From Taudactylus pleione (taxonomy: Eukaryota; Chordata; Amphibia; Anura; Myobatrachidae), in NCBI GenBank assembly GCA_031769625.1, contig JAUIMM010002587.1, forward strand, positions 53,641 through 117,640: DNA of 64,000 nt. The letters run 5' to 3'. This document shows, one piece after another, positions 21,706-33,799 of this stretch (position 1 is the stretch's first letter; every line of letters begins with the position of its first letter). Made by a program: the position numbers and the translations under genes. The notes below the pieces were generated by a model, which was given only the letters and a program-made list of their open reading frames with translations, was not told where the DNA came from and made no database searches.

Positions 21706-24648
21706 GGAAATGCACGTTTTAGGCCAAAATGCATTGAAAGCAATGGAAATAACAAAAGCGCATACTTTGTGTTATCTCCGCTTGTAGCAAACACAGACAG
21801 CTCAAAATTTTACTAGATCTGTTGAAGACCAAGACCAACAAATGTGATGTGAAATGGTTTTTCTCCCATGTTGCGTTTAAGAGAAAACAGCAAATGCATG
21901 TTTTAGGCCAAAATGCATTGAAAGCAATGGAAACAACAAAAGCGCATACATTGTGATATCTCCTCTTGTAGTAAACACAGACAGCTCAAAATTTCACGGG
22001 ATGTGTTGAAGACCAAGACCCACAAATGTGATGTGAAATGATTTTTCTCCCATGTTGCGTTTAAGAGAAAACAGCAATTGCTCATTTTAGGCCAAAATGC
22101 ATTGAAAGCAATGGAAACAACAAAAGCGCATATTTGTGTTTTCTCCTCCTGTAGCAAACACAGACAGCTCAAAATTTCACCAGATCTGTTGAAGACCAAG
22201 ACCCACAAATGTGATGTGAAAGGATTTTTCTCCCATGTTGCGTTTAAGAGAAAACAGCAATTGCTCGTTTTAGGCCAAAATGCATTGAAAGCAATGGAAA
22301 CAACAAAAGCGCATACTTTGTGTTATCTCCTCTTGTAGCAAACACAGACAGCTCAAAATTTCACTGGATGTGTTGAAGACCAAGATCCACAAATGTGATG
22401 TGAAATGGTTTTTCTCCCATGTTGCGTTTAAGAGAAAACAGCAAATGCATGTTTTAGGCCAAAATGCATTGAAAGCAATGGAAACAACAAAAGCGCATAC
22501 CTTGTGATATCTCCTCTTGTAGTAAACACAGACAGCTCAAAATTTCACTGGATGTGTTGAAGACCAAGACCCACAAATGTGATGTGAAATGGTTTTTCTC
22601 CCATGTTGCGTTTAAGAGAAAACAGCAATTGCTCGTTTTAGGCCAAAATGCATTGAAAGCAATGGAAACAACAAAAGCTCATACTTTGTGTTATCTCCTC
22701 TTGTAGCAAACACAGACAGCTCAAAATTTCACTGGATGTGTTGAAGACCAAGACCCACAAATGTGATGTGAAATGGTTTTTCTCTCATGTTGTGTTTAAG
22801 AGAAAACTGCAAATGCACGTTTTAGGCCAAAATGCATTGAAAGCAATGGAAATAACAAAAGCGCATACTTTGTGTTATCTCCTCTTGTAGCAAACACAGA
22901 CAGCTCAAAATTTCACCAGATCTGTTGAAGACCAAGACCCACAAATGTGATGTGAAATGGTTTTTCTCCCATGTTGCGTTTAAGAGAAAACAGCAAATGC
23001 ACGTTTTAGGCCAAAATGCATTGAAAACAATGGAAACAACAAAAGCGCATACTTTGTGTTATCTCCTCTTGTAGCAAACACAGACAGCTCAAAATTTCAC
23101 TGGATGTGTTGAAGACCAAGACCAACAAAGGTGATGTGAAATGGTTTTTCTCCCATGTTGCGTTTAAGAGAAAACAGCAATTGCTCGTTTTAGGCCAAAA
23201 TGCATTGAAAGCAATGGAAACAACAAAAGCGTATACTTTGTGATATCTCCTCTTGTAGCAATCACAGACAACTCAAAATTTCATGGGATGTGTTGAAGAC
23301 CAAGACCCACAAATGTGATGTGAAATGGTTTTTCTCCCATGTTGCATTTAAGAGAAAAATGCAAATGCATGTTTTAGGCCAAAATGCATTGAAAGCAATG
23401 GAAACAACAAAAGCGCATACATTGTGATATCTCCTTCTGTAGCAAACACAGACAGCTCAAAATTTCACGGGATGTGTTGAAGACCAAGACCCACAAATGT
23501 GATGTGAAATGGTTTTTCTCCGATGTTGCGTTTAAGAGAAAACAGCAATTGCTCGTTTTAGGCCAAAATGCATTGAAAGCAATGGAAACAACAAAAGTGC
23601 ATACTTTGTGATATCTCCTCTTGTAGCAAACACAGACAGCTCAAAATTTCACGGGATCTGTTGAAGACCAAGACCCACAAATGTGATGTGAAATGGTTTT
23701 TCTCCAATGTTGCTTTTAAGAGAAAACAGCAATTGCTCGTTTTAGGCCTAAATGCATTGAAAACAATGGAAACAACAAAAGCGCATAGTTTGTGATATCT
23801 CCTTTTGTAGCAATCACAGACAGCTCAAAATTTCACTGGATGTGTTGAAGACCAAGACCCACAAATGTGATGTGAAATGGTTTTTCTCCCATGTTGCGTT
23901 TAAGAGAAAACAGCAAATGCATGTTTTAGGCCAAAATGCATTGAAAGCAATGGAAACAACAAAGGCGCATACATTGTGATATCTCCTCTTGTAGCAAACA
24001 CAGACAGCTCAAAATTTCACTGGATGTGTTGAAGACCAAGACCCACAAATGTGATGTGAAATGGTTTTTCTCCCATGTTGCGTTTAAGAGAAAACAGCAA
24101 TTGCTCGTTTTAGGCCAAAATGCAATGAAAGCAATGGAAACAACAAAAGCGCATACTTTGTGATATCTCCTCTTGTAGCAAACACAGACAGCTCAAAATT
24201 TCACGGGATGTGTTGAAGACCAAGACACAAAAATGTGATGTGAAATGGTTTTTCTCTCATGTTGTGTTTAAGAGAAAACAGCAAATGCACGTTTTAGGCC
24301 AAAATGCATTGAAAGTAAAGGAAATAACAAAAGCGCATTCTTTGTGTTATCTCCTCTTGTAGCAAACACAGACAGCTCAAAATTTCACCAGATCTGTTGA
24401 AGACCAAGACCCACAAATGTGATGTGAAATGGTTTTCCTCCCATGTTGCGTTTAAGACAAAACAGCAAATGCACGTTTTAGGCCAAAATGCATTGAAAAC
24501 AATGGAAACAACAAAAGCGCATACTTTGTGTTATCTCCTCTTGTAGCAAACACAGACAGCTCAAAATTTCACTGGATGTGTTGAAGACCAAGACCCACAA
24601 ATGTGATGTGAAATGGTTTTTCTCTCATGTTGTGTTTAAGAGAAAACT
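21706..24648. repeat. H16 higher-order repeat unit 1 (16 monomers)
   Basis: The unit is indexed at the marker CTGGAAATGCACG, found at 21,706, 24,649, 27,593 and 30,904. Its 2,943 bp equal 16 monomers minus the single base lost in the GCATATTTG monomer. Monomer order includes CTCCGCTTG with TTACTAGATCTG, GTAGTAAAC, the 183-bp monomer, GATCCAC, ACCTTGTG, GCTCATAC, ACCAACAAAGGTG, CATGGG, CTCCGATG, CTCCAATG, GGCCTAAATG, GGCGCATAC, TGCAATGAAAG, AAAGTAAAGG and TTCCTCCC. A-type monomers fill the first half and B-type the second, so the unit looks like an A/B fusion. Confidence 0.85.
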
Positions 24649-27592
24649 GGAAATGCACGTTTTAGGCCAAAATGCATTGAAAGCAATGGAAATAACAAAA
24701 GCGCATACTTTGTGTTATCTCCGCTTGTAGCAAACACAGACAGCTCAAAATTTTACTAGATCTGTTGAAGACCAAGACCAACAAATGTGATGTGAAATGG
24801 TTTTTCTCCCATGTTGCGTTTAAGAGAAAACAGCAAATGCATGTTTTAGGCCAAAATGCATTGAAAGCAATGGAAACAACAAAAGCGCATACATTGTGAT
24901 ATCTCCTCTTGTAGTAAACACAGACAGCTCAAAATTTCACGGGATGTGTTGAAGACCAAGACCCACAAATGTGATGTGAAATGATTTTTCTCCCATGTTG
25001 CGTTTAAGAGAAAACAGCAATTGCTCATTTTAGGCCAAAATGCATTGAAAGCAATGGAAACAACAAAAGCGCATATTTGTGTTTTCTCCTCCTGTAGCAA
25101 ACACAGACAGCTCAAAATTTCACCAGATCTGTTGAAGACCAAGACCCACAAATGTGATGTGAAATGATTTTTCTCCCATGTTGCGTTTAAGAGAAAACAG
25201 CAATTGCTCGTTTTAGGCCAAAATGCATTGAAAGCAATGGAAACAACAAAAGCGCATACTTTGTGTTATCTCCTCTTGTAGCAAACACAGACAGCTCAAA
25301 ATTTCACTGGATGTGTTGAAGACCAAGATCCACAAATGTGATGTGAAATGGTTTTTCTCCCATGTTGCGTTTAAGAGAAAACAGCAAATGCATGTTTTAG
25401 GCCAAAATGCATTGAAAGCAATGGAAACAACAAAAGCGCATACCTTGTGATATCTCCTCTTGTAGTAAACACAGACAGCTCAAAATTTCACTGGATGTGT
25501 TGAAGACCAAGACCCACAAATGTGATGTGAAATGGTTTTTCTCCCATGTTGCGTTTAAGAGAAAACAGCAATTGCTCGTTTTAGGCCAAAATGCATTGAA
25601 AGCAATGGAAACAACAAAAGCTCATACTTTGTGTTATCTCCTCTTGTAGCAAACACAGACAGCTCAAAATTTCACTGGATGTGTTGAAGACCAAGACCCA
25701 CAAATGTGATGTGAAATGGTTTTTCTCTCATGTTGTGTTTAAGAGAAAACTGCAAATGCACGTTTTAGGCCAAAATGCATTGAAAGCAATGGAAATAACA
25801 AAAGCGCATACTTTGTGTTATCTCCTCTTGTAGCAAACACAGACAGCTCAAAATTTCACCAGATCTGTTGAAGACCAAGACCCACAAATGTGATGTGAAA
25901 TGGTTTTTCTCCCATGTTGCGTTTAAGAGAAAACAGCAAATGCACGTTTTAGGCCAAAATGCATTGAAAACAATGGAAACAACAAAAGCGCATACTTTGT
26001 GTTATCTCCTCTTGTAGCAAACACAGACAGCTCAAAATTTCACTGGATGTGTTGAAGACCAAGACCAACAAAGGTGATGTGAAATGGTTTTTTCTCCCAT
26101 GTTGCGTTTAAGAGAAAACAGCAATTGCTCGTTTTAGGCCAAAATGCATTGAAAGCAATGGAAACAACAAAAGCGTATACTTTGTGATATCTCCTCTTGT
26201 AGCAATCACAGACAACTCAAAATTTCATGGGATGTGTTGAAGACCAAGACCCACAAATGTGATGTGAAATGGTTTTTCTCCCATGTTGCATTTAAGAGAA
26301 AAATGCAAATGCATGTTTTAGGCCAAAATGCATTGAAAGCAATGGAAACAACAAAAGCGCATACATTGTGATATCTCCTTCTGTAGCAAACACAGACAGC
26401 TCAAAATTTCACGGGATGTGTTGAAGACCAAGACCCACAAATGTGATGTGAAATGGTTTTTCTCCGATGTTGCGTTTAAGAGAAAACAGCAATTGCTCGT
26501 TTTAGGCCAAAATGCATTGAAAGCAATGGAAACAACAAAAGTGCATACTTTGTGATATCTCCTCTTGTAGCAAACACAGACAGCTCAAAATTTCACGGGA
26601 TCTGTTGAAGACCAAGACCCACAAATGTGATGTGAAATGGTTTTTCTCCAATGTTGCTTTTAAGAGAAAACAGCAATTGCTCGTTTTAGGCCTAAATGCA
26701 TTGAAAACAATGGAAACAACAAAAGCGCATAGTTTGTGATATCTCCTTTTGTAGCAATCACAGACAGCTCAAAATTTCACTGGATGTGTTGAAGACCAAG
26801 ACCCACAAATGTGATGTGAAATGGTTTTTCTCCCATGTTGCGTTTAAGAGAAAACAGCAAATGCATGTTTTAGGCCAAAATGCATTGAAAGCAATGGAAA
26901 CAACAAAGGCGCATACATTGTGATATCTCCTCTTGTAGCAAACACAGACAGCTCAAAATTTCACTGGATGTGTTGAAGACCAAGACCCACAAATGTGATG
27001 TGAAATGGTTTTTCTCCCATGTTGCGTTTAAGAGAAAACAGCAATTGCTCGTTTTAGGCCAAAATGCAATGAAAGCAATGGAAACAACAAAAGCGCATAC
27101 TTTGTGATATCTCCTCTTGTAGCAAACACAGACAGCTCAAAATTTCACGGGATGTGTTGAAGACCAAGACACAAAAATGTGATGTGAAATGGTTTTTCTC
27201 TCATGTTGTGTTTAAGAGAAAACAGCAAATGCACGTTTTAGGCCAAAATGCATTGAAAGTAAAGGAAATAACAAAAGCGCATTCTTTGTGTTATCTCCTC
27301 TTGTAGCAAACACAGACAGCTCAAAATTTCACCAGATCTGTTGAAGACCAAGACCCACAAATGTGATGTGAAATGGTTTTCCTCCCATGTTGCGTTTAAG
27401 ACAAAACAGCAAATGCACGTTTTAGGCCAAAATGCATTGAAAACAATGGAAACAACAAAAGCGCATACTTTGTGTTATCTCCTCTTGTAGCAAACACAGA
27501 CAGCTCAAAATTTCACTGGATGTGTTGAAGACCAAGACCCACAAATGTGATGTGAAATGGTTTTTCTCTCATGTTGTGTTTAAGAGAAAACT
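24649..27592. repeat. H16 unit 2 (16 monomers)
   Basis: It is nearly identical to unit 1, with the same order of all 16 marked monomers. It is one base longer because of a T6 run near 26,088 where other copies have T5. Another visible difference is AAATGATTTTTC near 25,163 against AAAGGATTTTTC near 22,218. The very low divergence indicates recent amplification or conversion. Confidence 0.85.
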
Positions 27593-30500
27593 GGAAATGC
27601 ACGTTTTAGGCCAAAATGCATTGAAAGCAATGGAAATAACAAAAGCGCATACTTTGTGTTATCTCCGCTTGTAGCAAACACAGACAGCTCAAAATTTTAC
27701 TAGATCTGTTGAAGACCAAGACCAACAAATGTGATGTGAAATGGTTTTTCTCCCATGTTGCGTTTAAGAGAAAACAGCAAATGCATGTTTTAGGCCAAAA
27801 TGCATTGAAAGCAATGGAAACAACAAAAGCGCATACATTGTGATATCTCCTCTTGTAGTAAACACAGACAGCTCAAAATTTCACGGGATGTGTTGAAGAC
27901 CAAGACCCACAAATGTGATGTGAAATGATTTTTCTCCCATGTTGCGTTTAAGAGAAAACAGCAATTGCTCATTTTAGGCCAAAATGCATTGAAAGCAATG
28001 GAAACAACAAAAGCGCATATTTGTGTTTTCTCCTCCTGTAGCAAACACAGACAGCTCAAAATTTCACCAGATCTGTTGAAGACCAAGACCCACAAATGTG
28101 ATGTGAAATGATTTTTCTCCCATGTTGCGTTTAAGAGAAAACAGCAATTGCTCGTTTTAGGCCAAAATGCATTGAAAGCAATGGAAACAACAAAAGCGCA
28201 TACTTTGTGTTATCTCCTCTTGTAGCAAACACAGACAGCTCAAAATTTCACTGGATGTGTTGAAGACCAAGATCCACAAATGTGATGTGAAATGGTTTTT
28301 CTCCCATGTTGCGTTTAAGAGAAAACAGCAAATGCATGTTTTAGGCCAAAATGCATTGAAAGCAATGGAAACAACAAAAGCGCATACCTTGTGATATCTC
28401 CTCTTGTAGTAAACACAGACAGCTCAAAATTTCACTGGATGTGTTGAAGACCAAGACCCACAAATGTGATGTGAAATGGTTTTTCTCCCATGTTGCGTTT
28501 AAGAGAAAACAGCAATTGCTCGTTTTAGGCCAAAATGCATTGAAAGCAATGGAAACAACAAAAGCTCATACTTTGTGTTATCTCCTCTTGTAGCAAACAC
28601 AGACAGCTCAAAATTTCACGGGATGTGTTGAAGACCAAGACCCACAAATGTGATGTGAAATGGTTTTTCTCTCATGTTGTGTTTAAGAGAAAACTGCAAA
28701 TGCACGTTTTAGGCCAAAATGCATTGAAAGCAATGGAAATAACAAAAGCGCATACTTTGTGTTATCTCCTCTTGTAGCAAACACAGACAGCTCAAAATTT
28801 CACCAGATCTGTTGAAGACCAAGACCCACAAATGTGATGTGAAATGGTTTTTCTCCCATGTTGCGTTTAAGAGAAAACAGCAAATGCACGTTTTAGGCCA
28901 AAATGCATTGAAAACAATGGAAACAACAAAAGCGCATACTTTGTGTTATCTCCTCTTGTAGCAAACACAGACAGCTCAAAATTTCACTGGATGTGTTGAA
29001 GACCAAGACCAACAAAGGTGATGTGAAATGGTTTTTCTCCCATGTTGCGTTTAAGAGAAAACAGCAATTGCTCGTTTTAGGCCAAAATGCATTGAAAGCA
29101 ATGGAAACAACAAAAGCGTATACTTTGTGATATCTCCTCTTGTAGCAATCACAGACAACTCAAAATTTCATGGGATGTGTTGAAGACCAAGACCCACAAA
29201 TGTGATGTGAAATGGTTTTTCTCCCATGTTGCATTTAAGAGAAAACTGCAAATGCATGTTTTAGGCCAAAATGCATTGAAAGCAATGGAAACAACAAAAG
29301 CGCATACATTGTGATATCTCCTCTTGTAGCAAACACAGACAGCTCAAAATTTCACGGGATGTGTTGAAGACCAAGACCCACAAATGTGATGTGAAATGGT
29401 TTTTCTCCGATGTTGCGTTTAAGAGAAAACAGCAATTGCTCGTTTTAGGCCAAAATGCATTGAAAGCAATGGAAACAACAAAAGTGCATACTTTGTGATA
29501 TCTCCTCTTGTAGCAAACACAGACAGCTCAAAATTTCACGGGATCTGTTGAAGACCAAGACCCACAAATGTGATGTGAAATGGTTTTTCTCCAATGTTGC
29601 GTTTAAGAGAAAACAGCAATTGCTCGTTTTAGGCCTAAATGCATTGAAAACAATGGAAACAACAAAAGCGCATAGTTTGTGATATCTCCTTTTGTAGCAA
29701 TCACAGACAGCTCAAAATTTCACTGGATGTGTTGAAGACCAAGACCCACAAATGTGATGTGAAATGCTTTTTCTCCCATGTTGCGTTTAAGAGAAAACAG
29801 CAAATGCATGTTTTAGGCCAAAATGCATTGAAAGCAATGGAAACAACAAAGGCGCATACATTGTGATATCTCCTCTTGTAGCAAACACAGACAGCTCAAA
29901 ATTTCACTGGATGTGTTGAAGACCAAGACCCACAAATGTGATGTGAAATGGTTTTTCTCCCATGTTGCGTTTAAGAGAAAACAGCAATTGCTCGTTTTAG
30001 GCCAAAATGCAATGAAAGCAATGGAAACAACAAAAGCGCATACTTTGTGATATCTCCTCTTGTAGCAAACACAGACAGCTCAAAATTTCACGGGATGTGT
30101 TGAAGACCAAGACCCAAAAATGTGATGTGAAATGGTTTTTCTCTCATGTTGTGTTTAAGAGAAAACAGCAAATGCACGTTTTAGGCCAAAATGCATTGAA
30201 AGTAAAGGAAATAACAAAAGCGCATTCTTTGTGTTATCTCCTCTTGTAGCAAACACAGACAGCTCAAAATTTCACCAGATCTGTTGAAGACCAAGACCCA
30301 CAAATGTGATGTGAAATGGTTTTCCTCCCATGTTGCGTTTAAGACAAAACAGCAAATGCACGTTTTAGGCCAAAATGCATTGAAAACAATGGAAACAACA
30401 AAAGCGCATACTTTTTGTTATCTCCTCTTGTAGCAAACACAGACAGCTCAAAATTTCACTGGATGTGTTGAAGACCAAGACCTACAAAGGAGATGTGAAA

Positions 30501-30903
30501 TGGTTTTTCTCCCATGTTGCGTTTAAGAGAAAACAGCAATTGCTCATTTTAGGCCAAAATGCATTGAAAGCAATGGAAACAACAAAAGCGCATACTTTGT
30601 GATATCTCCTCTTGTAGCAATCACAGACAGCTCAAAATTTCACGGGATGTGTTGAAGACCAAGACCCACAAATGTGATGTGAAATGGTTTTTCTCCCATG
30701 TTGCGTTTAAGAGAAAACAGCAATTGCACGTTTTAGGCCAAAATGCATTGAAAGCAATGGAAACAACAAAAGCGCATACTTTGTGTTATCTCCTCTTGTA
30801 GCAAACACAGACAGCTCAAAATTTCACTGGATGTGTTGAAGACCAAGACCCACAAATGTGATGTGAAATGGTTTTTCTCTCATGTTGTGTTTAAGAGAAA
30901 ACT
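27593..30903. repeat. H16 unit 3, expanded to 18 monomers
   Basis: At 3,311 bp this unit has two more monomers than units 1 and 2. The extra sequence lies near 30,410-30,900 and carries ACTTTTTGTT, ACCTACAAAGGAGATG, GCTCATTTT and GCAATTGCACG. This is the same series that precedes unit 1 at about 21,213-21,700. Unit 3 therefore ends like the ancestral flank of unit 1 rather than like units 1 and 2. Confidence 0.85.
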
Positions 30904-33799
30904 GGAAATGCACGTTTTAGGCCAAAATGCATTGAAAGCAATGGAAATAACAAAAGCGCATACTTTGTGTTATCTCCGCTTGTAGCAAACACAGACAGCT
31001 CAAAATTTTACTAGATCTGTTGAAGACCAAGACCAACAAATGTGATGTGAAATGGTTTTTCTCCCATGTTGCGTTTAAGAGAAAACAGCAAATGCCTGTT
31101 TTAGGCCAAAATGCATTGAAAGCAATGGAAACAACAAAAGCGCATACATTGTGATATCTCCTCTTGTAGTAAACACAGACAGCTCAAAATTTCACGGGAT
31201 GTGTTGAAGACCAAGACCCACAAATGTGATGTGAAATGATTTTTCTCCCATGTTGCGTTTAAGAGAAAACAGCAATTGCTCATTTTAGGCCAAAATGCAT
31301 TGAAAGCAATGGAAACAACAAAAGCGCATATTTGTGTTTTCTCCTCCTGTAGCAAACACAGACAGCTCAAAATTTCACCAGATCTGTTGAAGACCAAGAC
31401 CCACAAATGTGATGTGAAATGATTTTTCTCCCATGTTGCGTTTAAGAGAAAACAGCAATTGCTCGTTTTAGGCCAAAATGCATTGAAAGCAATGGAAACA
31501 ACAAAAGCGCATACTTTGTGTTATCTCCTCTTGTAGCAAACACAGACAGCTCAAAATTTCACTGGATGTGTTGAAGACCAAGATCCACAAATGTGATGTG
31601 AAATGGTTTTTCTCCCATGTTGCGTTTAAGAGAAAACAGCAAATGCATGTTTTAGGCCAAAATGCATTGAAAGCAATGGAAACAACAAAAGCGCATACCT
31701 TGTGATATCTCCTCTTGTAGTAAACACAGACAGCTCAAAATTTCACTGGATGTGTTGAAGACCAAGACCCACAAATGTGATGTGAAATGGTTTTTCTCCC
31801 ATGTTGCGTTTAAGAGAAAACAGCAATTGCTCGTTTTAGGCCAAAATGCATTGAAAGCAATGGAAACAACAAAAGCTCATACTTTGTGTTATCTCCTCTT
31901 GTAGCAAACACAGACAGCTCAAAATTTCACTGGATGTGTTGAAGACCAAGACCCACAAATGTGATGTGAAATGGTTTTTCTCTCATGTTGTGTTTAAGAG
32001 AAAACTGCAAATGCACGTTTTAGGCCAAAATGCATTGAAAGCAATGGAAATAACAAAAGCGCATACTTTGTGTTATCTCCTCTTGTAGCAAACACAGACA
32101 GCTCAAAATTTCACCAGATCTGTTGAAGACCAAGACCCACAAATGTGATGTGAAATGGTTTTTCTCCCATGTTGCGTTTAAGAGAAAACAGCAAATGCAC
32201 GTTTTAGGCCAAAATGCATTGAAAACAATGGAAACAACAAAAGCGCATACTTTGTGTTATCTCCTCTTGTAGCAAACACAGACAGCTCAAAATTTCACTG
32301 GATGTGTTGAAGACCAAGACCAACAAAGGTGATGTGAAATGGTTTTTCTCCCATGTTGCGTTTAAGAGAAAACAGCAATTGCTCGTTTTAGGCCAAAATG
32401 CATTGAAAGCAATGGAAACAACAAAAGCGTATACTTTGTGATATCTCCTCTTGTAGCAATCACAGACAACTCAAAATTTCATGGGATGTGTTGAAGACCA
32501 AGACCCACAAATGTGATGTGAAATGGTTTTTCTCCCATGTTGCATTTAAGAGAAAACTGCAAATGCATGTTTTAGGCCAAAATGCATTGAAAGCAATGGA
32601 AACAACAAAAGCGCATACATTGTGATATCTCCTCTTGTAGCAAACACAGACAGCTCAAAATTTCACGGGATGTGTTGAAGACCAAGACCCACAAATGTGA
32701 TGTGAAATGGTTTTTCTCCGATGTTGCGTTTAAGAGAAAACAGCAATTGCTCGTTTTAGGCCAAAATGCATTGAAAGCAATGGAAACAACAAAAGTGCAT
32801 ACTTTGTGATATCTCCTCTTGTAGCAAACACAGACAGCTCAAAATTTCACGGGATCTGTTGAAGACCAAGACCCACAAATGTGATGTGAAATGGTTTTTC
32901 TCCAATGTTGCGTTTAAGAGAAAACAGCAATTGCTCGTTTTAGGCCTAAATGCATTGAAAACAATGGAAACAACAAAAGCGCATAGTTTGTGATATCTCC
33001 TTTTGTAGCAATCACAGACAGCTCAAAATTTCACTGGATGTGTTGAAGACCAAGACCCACAAATGTGATGTGAAATGGTTTTTCTCCCATGTTGCGTTTA
33101 AGAGAAAACAGCAAATGCATGTTTTAGGCCAAAATGCATTGAAAGCAATGGAAACAACAAAGGCGCATACATTGTGATATCTCCTCTTGTAGCAAACACA
33201 GACAGCTCAAAATTTCACTGGATGTGTTGAAGACCAAGACCCACAAATGTGATGTGAAATGGTTTTTCTCCCATGTTGCGTTTAAGAGAAAACAGCAATT
33301 GCTCGTTTTAGGCCAAAATGCAATGAAAGCAATGGAAACAACAAAAGCGCATACTTTGTGATATCTCCTCTTGTAGCAAACACAGACAGCTCAAAATTTC
33401 ACGGGATGTGTTGAAGACCAAGACCCAAAAATGTGATGTGAAATGGTTTTTCTCTCATGTTGTGTTTAAGAGAAAACAGCAAATGCACGTTTTAGGCCAA
33501 AATGCATTGAAAGTAAAGGAAATAACAAAAGCGCATTCTTTGTGTTATCTCCTCTTGTAGCAAACACAGACAGCTCAAAATTTCACCAGATCTGTTGAAG
33601 ACCAAGACCCACAAATGTGATGTGAAATGGTTTTCCTCCCATGTTGCGTTTAAGACAAAACAGCAAATGCACGTTTTAGGCCAAAATGCATTGAAAACAA
33701 TGGAAACAACAAAAGCGCATACTTTGTGTTATCTCCTCTTGTAGCAAACACAGACAGCTCAAAATTTCACTGGATGTGTTGAAGACCAAGACCCACAAA
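30904..33799. repeat. H16 unit 4, last copy
   Basis: It follows the order of unit 1 up to about 33,799, where the expected ACAAATGTGATG and CTCTCATG are replaced by ACAAAGGTGATG and B-type sequence. GCCTGTTTTAGG near 31,095 replaces GCATGTTTTAGG. This marks the right edge of the H16 array. Confidence 0.8.
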
